Part shown: piece by piece, positions 18,259 to 28,118 of the stretch
Layout: the number at the start of each line of letters is the position of its first letter
How positions within the stretch are numbered: the stretch's first letter is position 1
Origin: Thermanaerothrix daxensis
GTDB taxonomy: Bacteria > Chloroflexota > Anaerolineae > Anaerolineales > Anaerolineaceae
Length of the DNA: 64,000 nt
Direction: 5' to 3'
Assembly: GCF_001306145.1 (NCBI RefSeq)
Contig: NZ_LGKO01000005.1
Span: 248,001 to 312,000 of the forward strand
Notes under the pieces: generated by a model
What the model saw: only the letters and a program-made list of their open reading frames with translations
What the model was told of the DNA's origin: nothing
Database searches by the model: none
Position numbers and translations under genes: made by a program

Positions 18259-19899
18259 ATGAAAACCAAATACCTGAAGTGGCTCACTTTACTGATTGCA
18301 CTGGTGCTGGTGGTGAGCGCCTGCCAGCCGGCGGCTACACCCGCACCCACGCTTGCTCCGACGACGCCCCCTGAGCAGCCGCCAGCAGCAACTGAGCCCC
18401 AGCCCGCGGCTACCACCGAAGCGCCTCCGGCGGGGCCAAAGTACGGTGGGGTGATCACCTTTGCGATGAAAGAAGATGTTACTACCTTGGACCCGCTCAA
18501 AGCCATTCAATACGGGGATATTCGCTTGAATGGGCTGGTGGTGCAACAACTGGTGGCGCCAGATCGCAGCGGCAAATTTGTTGGCGTGCTGGCAGAGAGC
18601 TGGGAAACCTCACCGGATGGTAAGGAGTGGATCTTCCACCTGCGCCCAGGGGTGAAGTTCCACAACGGTGCGGAGTTGACCGCCGATGATGTCAAGTGGA
18701 TCTTCGACCGCATCCTGGATGAAAAATCGGGCGCGGTCATGCGCAACACTTACCTTAACATTGGCCTCCAGGTTGAGGTGGTAGACCCACGCACGGTGAA
18801 GATGACCATTGAAAAAGGAGCGGGGCCGTTCCTGTCTTACTTGGCACTGCTCAATCGCTCCGGGATCATTCACCGCGATAGTTACGATGCGGAAGGAAAC
18901 GTGACCAAACTCATCGGTACAGGGCCCTTCATGCTGGATTCTTACAAACCGGGGGAATCCTACACCCTCAAGCGCTTCGATCAGTACTGGAAAGAGGGTG
19001 AGCCCTATCTGGATGGGGTGGTGCTGAAGGTCATTACCGATCCCGTGGTGCGGCTGAATGCGCTGCGCACGGGTGAGGTGGATATGACTGAGGAACTGCC
19101 TCTTGCCGATGTCAAGCGCCTGCTAGATAACCCCGATCCCAACTTTACCGTGGTGGTGTACTACTTCAACTCGGGGGCCCGCCTGGTCATGAATCACACA
19201 CGCCCGCCGTTCAATGATCTCAATGCCCGCATGGCGGTGCAATATGCCTTTGACCGCGAAGCCTACAACGAGGCGGTGTATTTTGGGCTTGGCCAGGTGC
19301 ACAATCAGCCCTTCGTGCCGGAAGATATGTGGTACCTGGATGTGCCCATGATTAAGCCCGATCTGCAAAAGGCCAAGGAGTACTTCCAGAAGGCGGGCCT
19401 CAGGGAAGGTACCGAGATCACTATGTTGCTGATGCCCAACCAGAAGGATGCCGCCGAAATCATTGATGCCATGCTCTCTCAGGTGGGTTTCAAGGTCAAG
19501 TTTGACATTGTGGATGCGGCAGCCTGGAACTCACGGGGTCGGGCGCTGGATTACGACCTGCTCATGGGGACCATGACCGGCATCTTCGATCCTGACCGGC
19601 CGTATGGCTACCTGACTCCCAAGAGCAGTGGTAACTGGCTGGTAGGGGGATACAGCAATCCCAAGATGGATGAATTGCTGGAGCAAGGAATTGCCGAGGT
19701 GGATGTCGCAAAACGCAAAGAGATCTACAAGCAGGTCTTGCAACTGGTGCAGGACGATGCGGCAACCATGTACGTGTTGGGCCTGCCCTGGGTGGAGGGT
19801 TGGCGCAATTTCGTCAAGGGATACCGCCCGGGCAATGCTCCCATGTTGATGATGATGGATGCCTCCGAAGGATTGAACACAACCTGGTTAGATAAATAA
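18259..19899 (+). CDS. Peptide ABC transporter substrate-binding lipoprotein, family 5
   Basis: Extracytoplasmic binding protein, 546 residues. Signal peptide with lipobox LVVSAC, then a Thr/Pro/Ala-rich linker to about residue 70, then the SBP_bac_5 fold (VITFAMKEDVTTLDPLKA, LAESWETSPDGKEWIFHLRPG). The ligand is not readable. ATG 18259 follows AGGAGAAGGAGG with 6-nt spacing; an earlier in-frame ATG at 18214 would put 15 polar residues before the signal peptide. It is followed by a terminator-like hairpin, a usual way to make more binding protein than permease. Confidence 0.95.
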   Translation: MKTKYLKWLTLLIALVLVVSACQPAATPAPTLAPTTPPEQPPAATEPQPAATTEAPPAGPKYGGVITFAMKEDVTTLDPLKAIQYGDIRLNGLVVQQLVAPDRSGKFVGVLAESWETSPDGKEWIFHLRPGVKFHNGAELTADDVKWIFDRILDEKSGAVMRNTYLNIGLQVEVVDPRTVKMTIEKGAGPFLSYLALLNRSGIIHRDSYDAEGNVTKLIGTGPFMLDSYKPGESYTLKRFDQYWKEGEPYLDGVVLKVITDPVVRLNALRTGEVDMTEELPLADVKRLLDNPDPNFTVVVYYFNSGARLVMNHTRPPFNDLNARMAVQYAFDREAYNEAVYFGLGQVHNQPFVPEDMWYLDVPMIKPDLQKAKEYFQKAGLREGTEITMLLMPNQKDAAEIIDAMLSQVGFKVKFDIVDAAAWNSRGRALDYDLLMGTMTGIFDPDRPYGYLTPKSSGNWLVGGYSNPKMDELLEQGIAEVDVAKRKEIYKQVLQLVQDDAATMYVLGLPWVEGWRNFVKGYRPGNAPMLMMMDASEGLNTTWLDK

Positions 19900-19908
19900 A
19901 GAGGTGTT

Positions 19909-19956
19909 GAGGTGGGGCGCCTTGCCCTGCCTGGACGGGCGCCTCACCTCCTTTTA
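19909..19956 (+). terminator. Attenuating terminator between binding protein and permease
   Basis: A 13-bp stem pairs 19909-19921 (GAGGTGGGGCGCC) with 19938-19950 (GGCGCCTCACCTC) with one G-U, followed by CTTTTATT. It is inside the operon and probably only partly stops transcription. Confidence 0.75.
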
Positions 19957-19963
19957 TTGACCT

Positions 19964-20863
19964 ATGGCAACGACACAAGCCCGTGTGATTGCTTCCATGG
20001 AACCCGCACTACGGCAGCGACGCCTGAGTGAACGGGTCTTCTTCCGATTACTGCGGCACCGCCTGGCACTGGTGGGAATGATCCTGACAGCGCTGGTAGT
20101 GTTCACCGCCATCTTTGCGGATGTGATTGCTCCCTATGATCCGCTGGAGATACGGCTCAAGGATCGCCTGCAGCCACCCAGTCCGCAACATTTAATGGGT
20201 ACAGACCACCTGGGGCGAGATGTTTTCTCGCGGGTCGTGTACGGCTCGCGCATTTCATTGCAGGTAGGCGTGGTATCTGTGGCGCTGGGCACCATTGTGG
20301 GGCTCTTTGTGGGGATGGCAGCCGGGTATCTGGGTAAGTCGGTGGATACCGTGCTGATGAGCGTCATGGATGCTATTTATGCCTTTCCGGCCATCCTACT
20401 GGCGCTGGCGCTGGTCGCAGCCTTCGGTCAGGGGCTGGTGACCGTCATGACCGCCATTGCCATCGTACGTATTCCCATTTTTGCACGTACCGTGCGTTCT
20501 TCGATCATGGCCGAGAAAGAAAAGGAATATGTCGAGGCAGCGCGCTGCATTGGCCAGCGGGAGTGGCTCATTCTTTTCCGACATATTTTGCCCAACATCA
20601 TGGCCCCCATTATTGTGGTGACCACCACATACTTTGCCGCGGCCATTGTGGTGGAGGCTTCATTGAGTTTCTTGGGGCTGGGGGTGCCGCCCCCTCAGGC
20701 CAGTTGGGGGGTCATGCTTTACGATGGACGGAAGTATATGGAGCAGGCCCCTTATGTGGTGGTTTACCCCGGTTTGGCAATCTCGCTGGCAGTCCTGGGC
20801 TTTAACCTCCTGGGGGATGGCCTGCGGGATGTGCTGGACCCGCGGCTACGGAATGTGACATGA
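19964..20863 (+). CDS. Peptide ABC transporter permease, DppC/OppC family
   Basis: Second inner-membrane subunit, 299 residues. It shows FRLLRHRLALVGMILTALVVF, the motif FADVIAPYDPLE, LMGTDHLGRDVFSRVVYGSR typical of DppC, and the ATPase-contact loop EAARCIGQREWLILFRHILP. GLGVPPPQASWGVML and GDGLRDVLDPRLR close the protein. No ribosome site is visible before ATG 19964; the terminator arm occupies that place. Confidence 0.94.
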   Translation: MATTQARVIASMEPALRQRRLSERVFFRLLRHRLALVGMILTALVVFTAIFADVIAPYDPLEIRLKDRLQPPSPQHLMGTDHLGRDVFSRVVYGSRISLQVGVVSVALGTIVGLFVGMAAGYLGKSVDTVLMSVMDAIYAFPAILLALALVAAFGQGLVTVMTAIAIVRIPIFARTVRSSIMAEKEKEYVEAARCIGQREWLILFRHILPNIMAPIIVVTTTYFAAAIVVEASLSFLGLGVPPPQASWGVMLYDGRKYMEQAPYVVVYPGLAISLAVLGFNLLGDGLRDVLDPRLRNVT

Positions 20864-22041
20864 GCGCTGTGCTCCCTTTTGAGGTGGCCACCAGCGAGGC
20901 GCTGCGGTTGGTGGTGGATTTAGTGCGCATTCCGGCTCCCTCAAGCGGAGAGCAGGCGGCGGCAGATTTTACCCAGGTCCAGATGGAATGTCTGGGCTTT
21001 GAGGGGGTGCACCGAGATATCTGCGGTAATGTGATTGGGTACTGGCAGGGGGCGAGGCCGGGCCCCACCTTGCTGCTTGAAGCCCATTTGGACGTTGTGC
21101 CGCCAGGGGATGAGTCGGCCTGGCATTATCCCCCTTATGGGGGCGTGGTAAGTGCGGGGCGGGTGTGGGGACGGGGTGCCGCTGATACGCATGCCTCACT
21201 GGCCGCGATGCTGGCGGCAGTGGCTTCTCTCCCCCGCTCCGATCTGTGCGGACGGGTGGTGGTGGCGGCTACTGTGATGGAAGAATCGCTGACCGCGGGT
21301 GCGGTTGAAGGATTACTCGCAGTTGAGCGTCCGGATGTATTTGTCACGGGCGAACCCACTGCCCTGCGCCTGGGGGTGGCCCAAAAGGGGCGGGCGACTC
21401 TGGAGATCCGAACTGTTGGGCGGGCGGCGCACACCTCGCATCCGGAGCAGGGGATCAACGCGATTAGGCGCATGATGCACACTCTGACGCGCATTGAGAA
21501 CCTGCCGCGGCGATGGGAAGAGGTTCTGGGTGGTGAGGTGTTTGAAGTGACCGAGATCGTCTCGCATCCCTATCCGAATATCAATGTAGTACCACCGGGA
21601 TGTCAAGCGCGCCTGGTGGCTCGCTTATTGCCAGATGAGACCCCCCAGTCCTTGCGGGTTCGTCTGACCCAGGCCATGGCGGGTCTGGATGGGGTGGAAA
21701 TCACCCTGGCCAGGCTATGTCAGACCTGCTACACCGGGCACGTGCTGGAGCGCGAAGATTTTCTGGTGGGCTGGAGGATGCCCGCTGAGCACATCTGGCG
21801 GGTTCGCATGCTGGATGCTCTGCGCTCCCGGGGCCTACCAGCAGAGACGCTGGCGGCGGGCTTTGGCACAAATGCGTCTGCGGCAGCAGCGATTGGAATC
21901 CCCTGCTTTATTTATGGACCGGGAGACCTGGCACAAGCCCATACGGTGGACGAGTGGGTGGCCATTGAGCAGGTAGAACAGGCCGTGGCGGGGTATCGGG
22001 CGTTGGTTCAGGCTTGTTTGGGGTCCCCTTGCGGGTTTTAA
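20860..22041 (+). CDS. M20-family metallopeptidase/deacylase (ArgE/DapE/YgeY type)
   Basis: Two-zinc amidohydrolase, 393 residues. LLEAHLDVVPPGD gives the first metal His and its aspartate; GRGAADTHASLAAML gives the bridging aspartate; TVMEES carries the catalytic glutamate. The lid domain (GRAAHTSHPEQGIN) and the C-terminal YGPGDLAQAHTVDEWV with the last metal His are present. The C-terminal part resembles YgeY-type hydrolases. Its ATG overlaps the permease stop (ATGA), so it probably hydrolyses a peptide or acyl-amino acid brought in by this transporter. The exact substrate is unknown. Confidence 0.9.
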   Translation: MSAVLPFEVATSEALRLVVDLVRIPAPSSGEQAAADFTQVQMECLGFEGVHRDICGNVIGYWQGARPGPTLLLEAHLDVVPPGDESAWHYPPYGGVVSAGRVWGRGAADTHASLAAMLAAVASLPRSDLCGRVVVAATVMEESLTAGAVEGLLAVERPDVFVTGEPTALRLGVAQKGRATLEIRTVGRAAHTSHPEQGINAIRRMMHTLTRIENLPRRWEEVLGGEVFEVTEIVSHPYPNINVVPPGCQARLVARLLPDETPQSLRVRLTQAMAGLDGVEITLARLCQTCYTGHVLEREDFLVGWRMPAEHIWRVRMLDALRSRGLPAETLAAGFGTNASAAAAIGIPCFIYGPGDLAQAHTVDEWVAIEQVEQAVAGYRALVQACLGSPCGF

Positions 22042-22109
22042 TAAAGAAACAGTACTTATGAATTTGCTTGAGCAGGGCGAATCGGCACCTCTGGGGGACC
22101 TATCAGGTG

Positions 22110-22118
22110 TGATAAAAT
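22110..22118 (+). promoter_or_regulatory. Extended -10 of maf; possible leaderless start
   Basis: TGATAAAAT at 22110-22118 fits TGn plus TAAAAT. The predicted start is only a few nucleotides before ATG 22129, and no ribosome site is present, so the mRNA may be leaderless. Confidence 0.4.
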
Positions 22119-22128
22119 CATAAGCAAC

Positions 22129-22797
22129 ATGAGTGTTCCCCTTATTTTGCTGGCATCGAATTCACCCCGACGGCGGGTCTTGCTTTCATGGACGGGCTGG
22201 GCGTTTGAAGTCCGTCCGGTCAACCTGGATGAAACTCAGGCGCTTGATGAATCACCGCGTGATTATGTGATGCGCCTAGCCCAGGAAAAAGCCCTGGCGG
22301 CGGCCGAGTTTGAAACGGAAGCGACCGTTATCCTGGCGGCAGATACGGTGGTCGCCCTGGAGGACGAAGTACTGGGGAAGCCAGAATCGCCGGAACAGGC
22401 CGCGGAATTTTTACGCCGGTTGCGCGGGCGGGTGCACGAGGTTTATACGGCCATTGCTCTCGTTGATCGTCGTAGTGGCGAATTGCTCACCGACATATGC
22501 CGCTCCCTTGTGCCCATGCGGACCTATAGCGAGGCGGAAATTGACGCCTACGTGGCCAGCGGCGATCCAATGGACAAGGCTGGTGCCTATGCCATTCAGA
22601 GTCCTGATTTTCATCCGGTGACGGATTTTGAGGGCTGTTATGCCAGTGTGATGGGACTCCCATTGTGCCATCTGGTGCGCACGATGGCAATCCTGGGTTT
22701 TGAACCGCCTGCGGATGTGCCTGAAGAGTGCCAGAGGCACTTGAATTATGCCTGCCCGGTGTATCGGGCCATCCTGGAAGGTGAAGATGAGGGCTAA
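22129..22797 (+). CDS. maf: Maf-family nucleotide pyrophosphatase
   Basis: House-cleaning dNTP/UTP pyrophosphatase. 222 residues: LLASNSPRRRVLL at the start binds the nucleotide, VILAADTVVALED carries the catalytic aspartate, and GDPMDKAGAYAIQ is the family signature. The last ~30 residues (after MAILGFEPP) extend beyond the usual Maf end and hold two cysteines (EECQRHLNYACPVY); their role is unknown. It is first of a plus-strand run through 29.2 kb. Confidence 0.93.
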   Translation: MSVPLILLASNSPRRRVLLSWTGWAFEVRPVNLDETQALDESPRDYVMRLAQEKALAAAEFETEATVILAADTVVALEDEVLGKPESPEQAAEFLRRLRGRVHEVYTAIALVDRRSGELLTDICRSLVPMRTYSEAEIDAYVASGDPMDKAGAYAIQSPDFHPVTDFEGCYASVMGLPLCHLVRTMAILGFEPPADVPEECQRHLNYACPVYRAILEGEDEG

Positions 22798-22832
22798 CCC
22801 GATGCACAGAGCCTTGTGAGGGGTAGGGTGCA

Positions 22833-25079
22833 ATGACGAAACCACGTGCATGGATCTTGCTTATACTCATCGCGATATGGCTCTTAGGGGCTTGCCGGCC
22901 TGACCTGGGGGCACCGGCGAGCACGCCCACTCTGCCGAACCTGGGTGACCCGGTGGTTAATATCACCTCGGTACCGGACGTGCGGGCAGCGGCGGAAGCC
23001 TTTTTGGCGGCGTGGAAGGCTGAGGATTATGCTGGCATGTACGCGCTGCTCACCCGCCTTAGTCAGGATGCCATGAGCGAGGAGGCATTTGCTCAGCGCT
23101 ACCGCGATGTGGCCGCGACCATGAGTCTGAGCGGGTTGGATTACGCCATCCTTTCCACCTTAACCAACCCCACAAATGCGCAGGTGGCCTATCAGGTCAC
23201 CTTCCACACGGTCTTGTTGGGAGATCTGAGCCGCGAGATGGTGATGAATCTGGTGCTTCAGGACGGGGCCTGGAGAGTGCAGTGGGAAGATGGCATGATC
23301 CTGCCCGAACTGCGAGGGGGCAACCGTCTGATGATGGATATCACCATCCCGGCGCGGGGTAATATTTACGATAGCCGGGGGAACGCGCTGGCCGCTCAAA
23401 CAGATGCTGTGGCCTTGGGGATCATCCCCGGTCAGATTGACCCCGAACAAGAGGGCACTCTGCTGACCGAACTGGCTAGCCTGACCGGCTTAAATCCAGA
23501 TTATATTCGCTCGCTCTATCAGTATGCCGCACCCGATTGGTACATTCCGGTGGGGGATGTTTCCGCCCAGGCGGTGCAGCGACGCTACAGCGTGCTTTCC
23601 AACCTTAGCGGGCTGGTGATGCGCACTTACAATACGCGTTACTACTTTGATAGCGCGGCCCCGCATGTGACGGGATACGTTCAGCCTATTCCGGCTGAGG
23701 CGTTGGAGGAGTACAAACGGAAGGGCTATCGAGGCGATGAGCGGGTGGGTATGGCCGGCCTGGAACAATGGGGAGAAGCCTACCTGGCGGGTCAGCGCGG
23801 CGCGGCGCTGTATGTGGTGGATGCACAGGGGAATATCCTGACCCGGTTGGGGCAGCGGGATGCACAACCTGCCTATTCGATTTACACCACGCTGGATAAG
23901 GATTTTCAGGTGCAGGTGCAGAAAGCCATTGAAGGCTTTCGAGGCGCCATCGTGGTGTTAGAGCGGGATACCGGGCGCATTCTCGCTCTGGCCTCATCAC
24001 CGAGTTTTGACCCCAATTTGTTTGATCCGAATAACTACAACAGTGGCTGGTTGTTGAATCAGGTCTTTGATGCGAACACCACGCCTCTGCTCAATCGAGC
24101 CACTCAGAGCGCCTATCCCTTGGGCTCGGTTTTCAAGATCATTACCATGGCAGCGGCGCTGGAAAGCGGTCTCTTTACCGCGGACTCTATCTACGAATGT
24201 GGCCATACCTTCACCGAGATCCCGGGGTTGACCCTTTATGATTGGACCTATGAGAAGGAGAAACCCCCCAGCGGTACGCTGACCCTGCCGGAAGGCCTGA
24301 TGCGCTCTTGCAATCCCTGGTTCTATCATATTGGCCTGGAACTCTACCGCCAGAATCGCCCCCAGGACGTCAGCAATATGGCGCGGGCCTTTGGTTTGGG
24401 ACGTCCTACTGGCATTGAACAACTCCCCGAAGTGGCGGGGAACATCCCCGACCCGACCGGCGAGAATGACGCAGTCCAATTAGCCATTGGGCAGGGAGCC
24501 ATGCTGGTCACTCCTTTGCAGGTGGCAGATTTCATTGCGGCGGTTGGGAACGGAGGTACGCTCTACCGCCCGCAGGTGGTGGAAAAAATCACCAACCCGG
24601 ATGGGGAATCGGTGTATGCTTTTAAACCCGAAGTGCGCGGGCAATTGCCCGTTTCCCCTGAGAATCTCAAAATTATCCAGGATGCGATGCGCAGCGTGGT
24701 CAGTAACCCCCGCGGCACAGCCCACTACGCAATGATCGGTTTGCAGATCCCGATTTACGGCAAAACAGGCACTGCGACGAACCCGGCGGGCAAACCGCAT
24801 GCTTGGTTTGCCGGTTACACGGATGCCAAGCGCAGTGATAAACCGGACATTGCCGTGGTGGTTCTGGTCGAAAATGGGGGCGAGGGTTCTGAAGTAGCGG
24901 CACCGATTTTCCGCCGGGTGATCGAGGATTATTTCTACGGGCGTCCTTTGCGTCTCTACCCGTGGGAAGCCTCCCTTTACGTAACGCGTACCCCCACACC
25001 GCTCTACACGCAGACGCCTACGCCCACGCCGGTACCAACTGAAACCCCGCTTCCTCCGGAGGAAACCCCGACGCCATGA
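22833..25079 (+). CDS. Penicillin-binding protein transpeptidase with MecA-type NTF2-like N-terminal domain
   Basis: Cross-links peptidoglycan outside the membrane. 748 residues: a lipoprotein-like signal (IAIWLLGAC), an NTF2-like domain (~50-150, [19 protein letters not shown]) as in Staphylococcus PBP2a, a PBP dimerisation domain starting [12 protein letters not shown], and the transpeptidase domain. The catalytic motifs are S432-VFK, S492-CN and K644-TG. The last ~30 residues are Thr/Pro-rich. Its stop overlaps the rsgA start by ATGA. MecA-like order does not by itself imply beta-lactam resistance. Confidence 0.93.
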   Translation: MTKPRAWILLILIAIWLLGACRPDLGAPASTPTLPNLGDPVVNITSVPDVRAAAEAFLAAWKAEDYAGMYALLTRLSQDAMSEEAFAQRYRDVAATMSLSGLDYAILSTLTNPTNAQVAYQVTFHTVLLGDLSREMVMNLVLQDGAWRVQWEDGMILPELRGGNRLMMDITIPARGNIYDSRGNALAAQTDAVALGIIPGQIDPEQEGTLLTELASLTGLNPDYIRSLYQYAAPDWYIPVGDVSAQAVQRRYSVLSNLSGLVMRTYNTRYYFDSAAPHVTGYVQPIPAEALEEYKRKGYRGDERVGMAGLEQWGEAYLAGQRGAALYVVDAQGNILTRLGQRDAQPAYSIYTTLDKDFQVQVQKAIEGFRGAIVVLERDTGRILALASSPSFDPNLFDPNNYNSGWLLNQVFDANTTPLLNRATQSAYPLGSVFKIITMAAALESGLFTADSIYECGHTFTEIPGLTLYDWTYEKEKPPSGTLTLPEGLMRSCNPWFYHIGLELYRQNRPQDVSNMARAFGLGRPTGIEQLPEVAGNIPDPTGENDAVQLAIGQGAMLVTPLQVADFIAAVGNGGTLYRPQVVEKITNPDGESVYAFKPEVRGQLPVSPENLKIIQDAMRSVVSNPRGTAHYAMIGLQIPIYGKTGTATNPAGKPHAWFAGYTDAKRSDKPDIAVVVLVENGGEGSEVAAPIFRRVIEDYFYGRPLRLYPWEASLYVTRTPTPLYTQTPTPTPVPTETPLPPEETPTP

Positions 25080-26014
25080 GTTCCTTCTCCGCCACAACGG
25101 ATTCCTCTTGGGGGCAAGTTGTGCGTGCCCAATCGGGTTTTTATACCGTGCGCATGCGCGGTGGGCAGAGTGTTGTTTGCCGTTTGCGCGGCCGTTTGAA
25201 GAAGATGCATCGTCAGGGGGATGTGGTGGCTGTGGGGGATTGGGTGCGAGTGACCCTGCTCTCGGACGGCAGTGGTGTGATTGAGGCGGTTGCACCGCGT
25301 CAGCGTGCCCTGGAACGCCGCGCCCCTACGGCACGGGGCACCTACCAGCAGGTGTTGCTGGCTAATCCGGATCAACTGGTCCTGGTTTTCGCCTGTGCCC
25401 AACCCGAGCCGCGATTGCGCATGCTGGATCGTTTCCTGGTCATTGCCGAGAAACAACAAATCCCTGCGCTGATCGTGGCAAATAAAGTAGATCTGGTGGG
25501 GCTGGAGCGTGCACAGGAAATTTTTTCCATCTATCCCCCTCTGGGCTATCCGGTGTTGTATACCTCGGCGAAAACCGGCTACAGGGTGGCAGAATTGAAA
25601 GCCCATCTCCTGGGTAAACTCTCGGCCCTAGCTGGGCCTTCCGGGGTGGGCAAAAGCAGTTTGCTCAACGCCATCCAGCCGGAATTGGGTTTGGCAGTGG
25701 GCAGTGTGCGTGAGAAGGGTGGTAAAGGTCGCCACACCACAGTGGTGCGTCAATTGTTTCCCTTAGAGGGGGGCGGTTATGTGGCAGATATGCCGGGATT
25801 GCGCACGCTAGCCCTGTGGGATACGCAACCCGAGGAATTGGATGGCTATTTTCCGGAGATCCGCGATTTGGTGTCCCAATGCCAATTCAACGACTGTACC
25901 CACACGACCGAACCGGGCTGTGCGGTGCGTGAGGCGGTGGCGCAAGGTAAGATCCACCCCCACCGTTATGAATCTTATTTGCGCCTGCGCCAAGGCGAAG
26001 AAGACGACGAGTAA
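25076..26014 (+). CDS. rsgA: Ribosome small-subunit GTPase RsgA
   Basis: Circularly permuted GTPase that helps mature the 30S subunit. 312 residues: N-terminal OB fold ([14 protein letters not shown]), then the permuted motifs in the order NKVDLV (G4), [12 protein letters not shown] (G1), TT in GRHTTVV (G2), DMPG (G3). The C-terminal zinc segment contains [14 protein letters not shown]. Start ATG 25076 overlaps the stop of the preceding gene, suggesting coupling. Confidence 0.97.
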   Translation: MSSFSATTDSSWGQVVRAQSGFYTVRMRGGQSVVCRLRGRLKKMHRQGDVVAVGDWVRVTLLSDGSGVIEAVAPRQRALERRAPTARGTYQQVLLANPDQLVLVFACAQPEPRLRMLDRFLVIAEKQQIPALIVANKVDLVGLERAQEIFSIYPPLGYPVLYTSAKTGYRVAELKAHLLGKLSALAGPSGVGKSSLLNAIQPELGLAVGSVREKGGKGRHTTVVRQLFPLEGGGYVADMPGLRTLALWDTQPEELDGYFPEIRDLVSQCQFNDCTHTTEPGCAVREAVAQGKIHPHRYESYLRLRQGEEDDE

Positions 26015-26044
26015 TGGGTAATTCCCTCCCAAGCAGGAGGTTTA

Positions 26045-27076
26045 ATGTCCTCAAATCTTTCACTTCAATGGGAGTGCCTGACGCTGGTGTTAAGGCACCC
26101 GTTTCGTCTATCTTATGGGGTGAGTGAGACGCGTCGGACCTACTGGGTGCGCCTGGGGGATGACGTGGGGTGGGGTGAAGCGACTCTCCCACCTTACTAC
26201 GGGGTGCCGCTGACCGATTTCGAAGCCTACTGGGAGATGCGCCGCCAGCGTGGACTGCGCTGGCCGGAGAGCCTGGAGGATCTACCTGCCTGGGTGGGGG
26301 TGGAAGGCCCAGCAGCGGCGCGATGTGCGCTGGAGATGGCGGCCTGCGACTACTTGGCCCGTCGAGCGGGGCAACCGCTGTACCAATTTTTGGGTCTCCC
26401 CGAGCCCCCAGCCCTGCCCACTTCGCTGACCATTGCCATTGATACGCCAGCGGCTATGGCCGAGGTAGCCGCCCGCATGAGTGCCTACCCGGTGCTGAAA
26501 CTTAAACTGGGAGGTGCTGAGGATCTGGAACGCCTGGAAGCCGTCCGGGCGGCGCGACCGGAAGCCGAAATCCGCATTGATGCAAATGCCGGCTGGACGC
26601 TGGAAGAGGCCAGGGCCTATCTGCCCCGCCTGGAGGCGCTGCGGGTGTCTATGATTGAACAACCTTTGCCGAAAACGGCGCTGGCTGAAATGGGGCAGTT
26701 ACAGCAAATGACCCTCATTCCGGTGGTCGCGGATGAATCGCTGCAGACATATGCCGATGTGGAGCGGCTGGCTACCGCAGGGGTGCGCGGGATCAATGTC
26801 AAACTCATGAAGACCGGCGGGCTCCTTGAAGCGCTGCGCATCATCCGCCGCGCTCGCGAACTGGGCCTGCAGGTCCTGCTGGGGTGCATGATTGAGACCT
26901 CGCTGGGGACGACAGCCATGGCTCACCTGGCGGCTCTGGCCGATTGGCTTGACCTGGATGCCCCCCTCTTGATTGCCAACGACCCGTTTGAAGGAGTGAG
27001 CTACGATCCCAATGGGCGCATTCGGGTGCCTGCGCGCCCGGGCATTGGCGTCATCAAACGCATTTCACATTACTAG
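26045..27076 (+). CDS. Dipeptide epimerase, enolase superfamily (L-Ala-D/L-Glu epimerase-like)
   Basis: 343 residues, muconate-lactonising-type fold. The acid/base lysine lies in KLKLGG, the metal ligands in RIDANAGW, SMIEQPL and VADESL, and the second lysine in INVKLMKTGG. AGGAGG precedes the start. The following gene is an NlpC/P60 endopeptidase; this pair matches the ykfB-ykfC logic of Bacillus, where murein peptides are trimmed to L-Ala-D-Glu and epimerised. That match is the reason for the substrate call; o-succinylbenzoate synthase is a less likely alternative. Confidence 0.82.
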   Translation: MSSNLSLQWECLTLVLRHPFRLSYGVSETRRTYWVRLGDDVGWGEATLPPYYGVPLTDFEAYWEMRRQRGLRWPESLEDLPAWVGVEGPAAARCALEMAACDYLARRAGQPLYQFLGLPEPPALPTSLTIAIDTPAAMAEVAARMSAYPVLKLKLGGAEDLERLEAVRAARPEAEIRIDANAGWTLEEARAYLPRLEALRVSMIEQPLPKTALAEMGQLQQMTLIPVVADESLQTYADVERLATAGVRGINVKLMKTGGLLEALRIIRRARELGLQVLLGCMIETSLGTTAMAHLAALADWLDLDAPLLIANDPFEGVSYDPNGRIRVPARPGIGVIKRISHY

Positions 27077-27086
27077 GAGGTTGTAT

Positions 27087-28115
27087 ATGTCCGATCTTAC
27101 CGGGCGAGCCCAGGAGGTTTTACAGCGTTTAGCCCGCGAGCGCGCCGATGAGCGACTGCATGTGTTTGAGGTGAAAATCGAGACCGTGGATGAATGGCGC
27201 CTGCGCTTAAGTGGCCGGGTGTTGGAGGAGGCCGATCGCCAGGCTTTGCGAGCGGCCTTCCGGGCTGAAGACGAGCGTTGGGTGATAGAGGATAGCGCCT
27301 TGCAGGTCTTGCGCCATCCGCATAACCCCATCCTGGCGGTTGCGACCCATCTCACCAGCCTGCATCGCGAACCTTCCTTCCTCGCCGAAATGCTGACTCA
27401 ATTGCTTTGGGGAACTGCGGTAGAGGTGTTGGAAGAAAGAGAGCGCTGGGTGTTCGTGCGCTGCCCGGATGGTTACCTGGGATGGACGTATCGCCCCTAC
27501 CTGGGCGAGGCTCTGCCTGCGGTTCCCACGCACATGGTGGCGGCACCGGTAGCCCTGGTGCGCGCTCAACCTGAAGCCGCGGCTCCTCTTGTCAGCCGGA
27601 TCTTTGCCGGCACTTATCTTGGAGTGGGGGAAGTGGTCGGTAAGTGGGCAAAGGTACAGGCTCACGTGCAGGGTTGGGTGCCCACTGAGGCATTACGGTC
27701 GCTAGAGGCGCTCCCGCGCACCCCAGCGGTGCAACGTGCCCAAATGCTTGAGGATGCCTTTCGCCTGATTGGTGTACCCTATTTATGGGGTGGCACCACG
27801 GTCAATGGCATTGATTGCTCGGGTTTTGTGCAACTGGTGCACCGACTCAGCGGGATTAATCTGCCTCGGGATGCAGACATGCAGCAGGCGGCCAGTCGGC
27901 CTTGTGACCCTGTCGCTCTGCGCCCTGGCGATCTGCTCTTCTTTGGTGAAAAGGGGGAGTCTCGCGCCGTCACACATGTGGCGCTGAGCCTGGGGGGATG
28001 GCGCATTTTGCATTCTTCACGCTCACGGAATGGCGTATATGAGGATGATGTGCAGCAAGTGGCTCATTTACGCGAGTCGCTGGTTGCTACCGGCACCTTC
28101 CTGGAGGTGGACTAG
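27087..28115 (+). CDS. SH3b-NlpC/P60 cell-wall peptide endopeptidase (YkfC-like)
   Basis: 342 residues. An N-terminal ~70-residue alpha/beta region of unknown role is followed by two bacterial SH3 segments (AEMLTQLLWGTAVEVLEE; APVALVRAQPEAA) and an NlpC/P60 domain from ~residue 215. The catalytic cysteine is C244 in GIDCSGF; the histidine lies in VTHVALSLGG. No signal peptide is seen, so it probably works in the cytoplasm on imported peptides such as L-Ala-D-Glu-diaminopimelate. ATG 27087 follows AGGAGG by 6 nt, 10 nt after the epimerase stop. Confidence 0.88.
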   Translation: MSDLTGRAQEVLQRLARERADERLHVFEVKIETVDEWRLRLSGRVLEEADRQALRAAFRAEDERWVIEDSALQVLRHPHNPILAVATHLTSLHREPSFLAEMLTQLLWGTAVEVLEERERWVFVRCPDGYLGWTYRPYLGEALPAVPTHMVAAPVALVRAQPEAAAPLVSRIFAGTYLGVGEVVGKWAKVQAHVQGWVPTEALRSLEALPRTPAVQRAQMLEDAFRLIGVPYLWGGTTVNGIDCSGFVQLVHRLSGINLPRDADMQQAASRPCDPVALRPGDLLFFGEKGESRAVTHVALSLGGWRILHSSRSRNGVYEDDVQQVAHLRESLVATGTFLEVD

Positions 28116-28118
28116 GCA

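Noticed and set aside
22833-25079. Calling the MecA-like PBP a resistance gene
   Set aside because: The domain order is common in bacteria that are not resistant; no regulator or mobile element is present.
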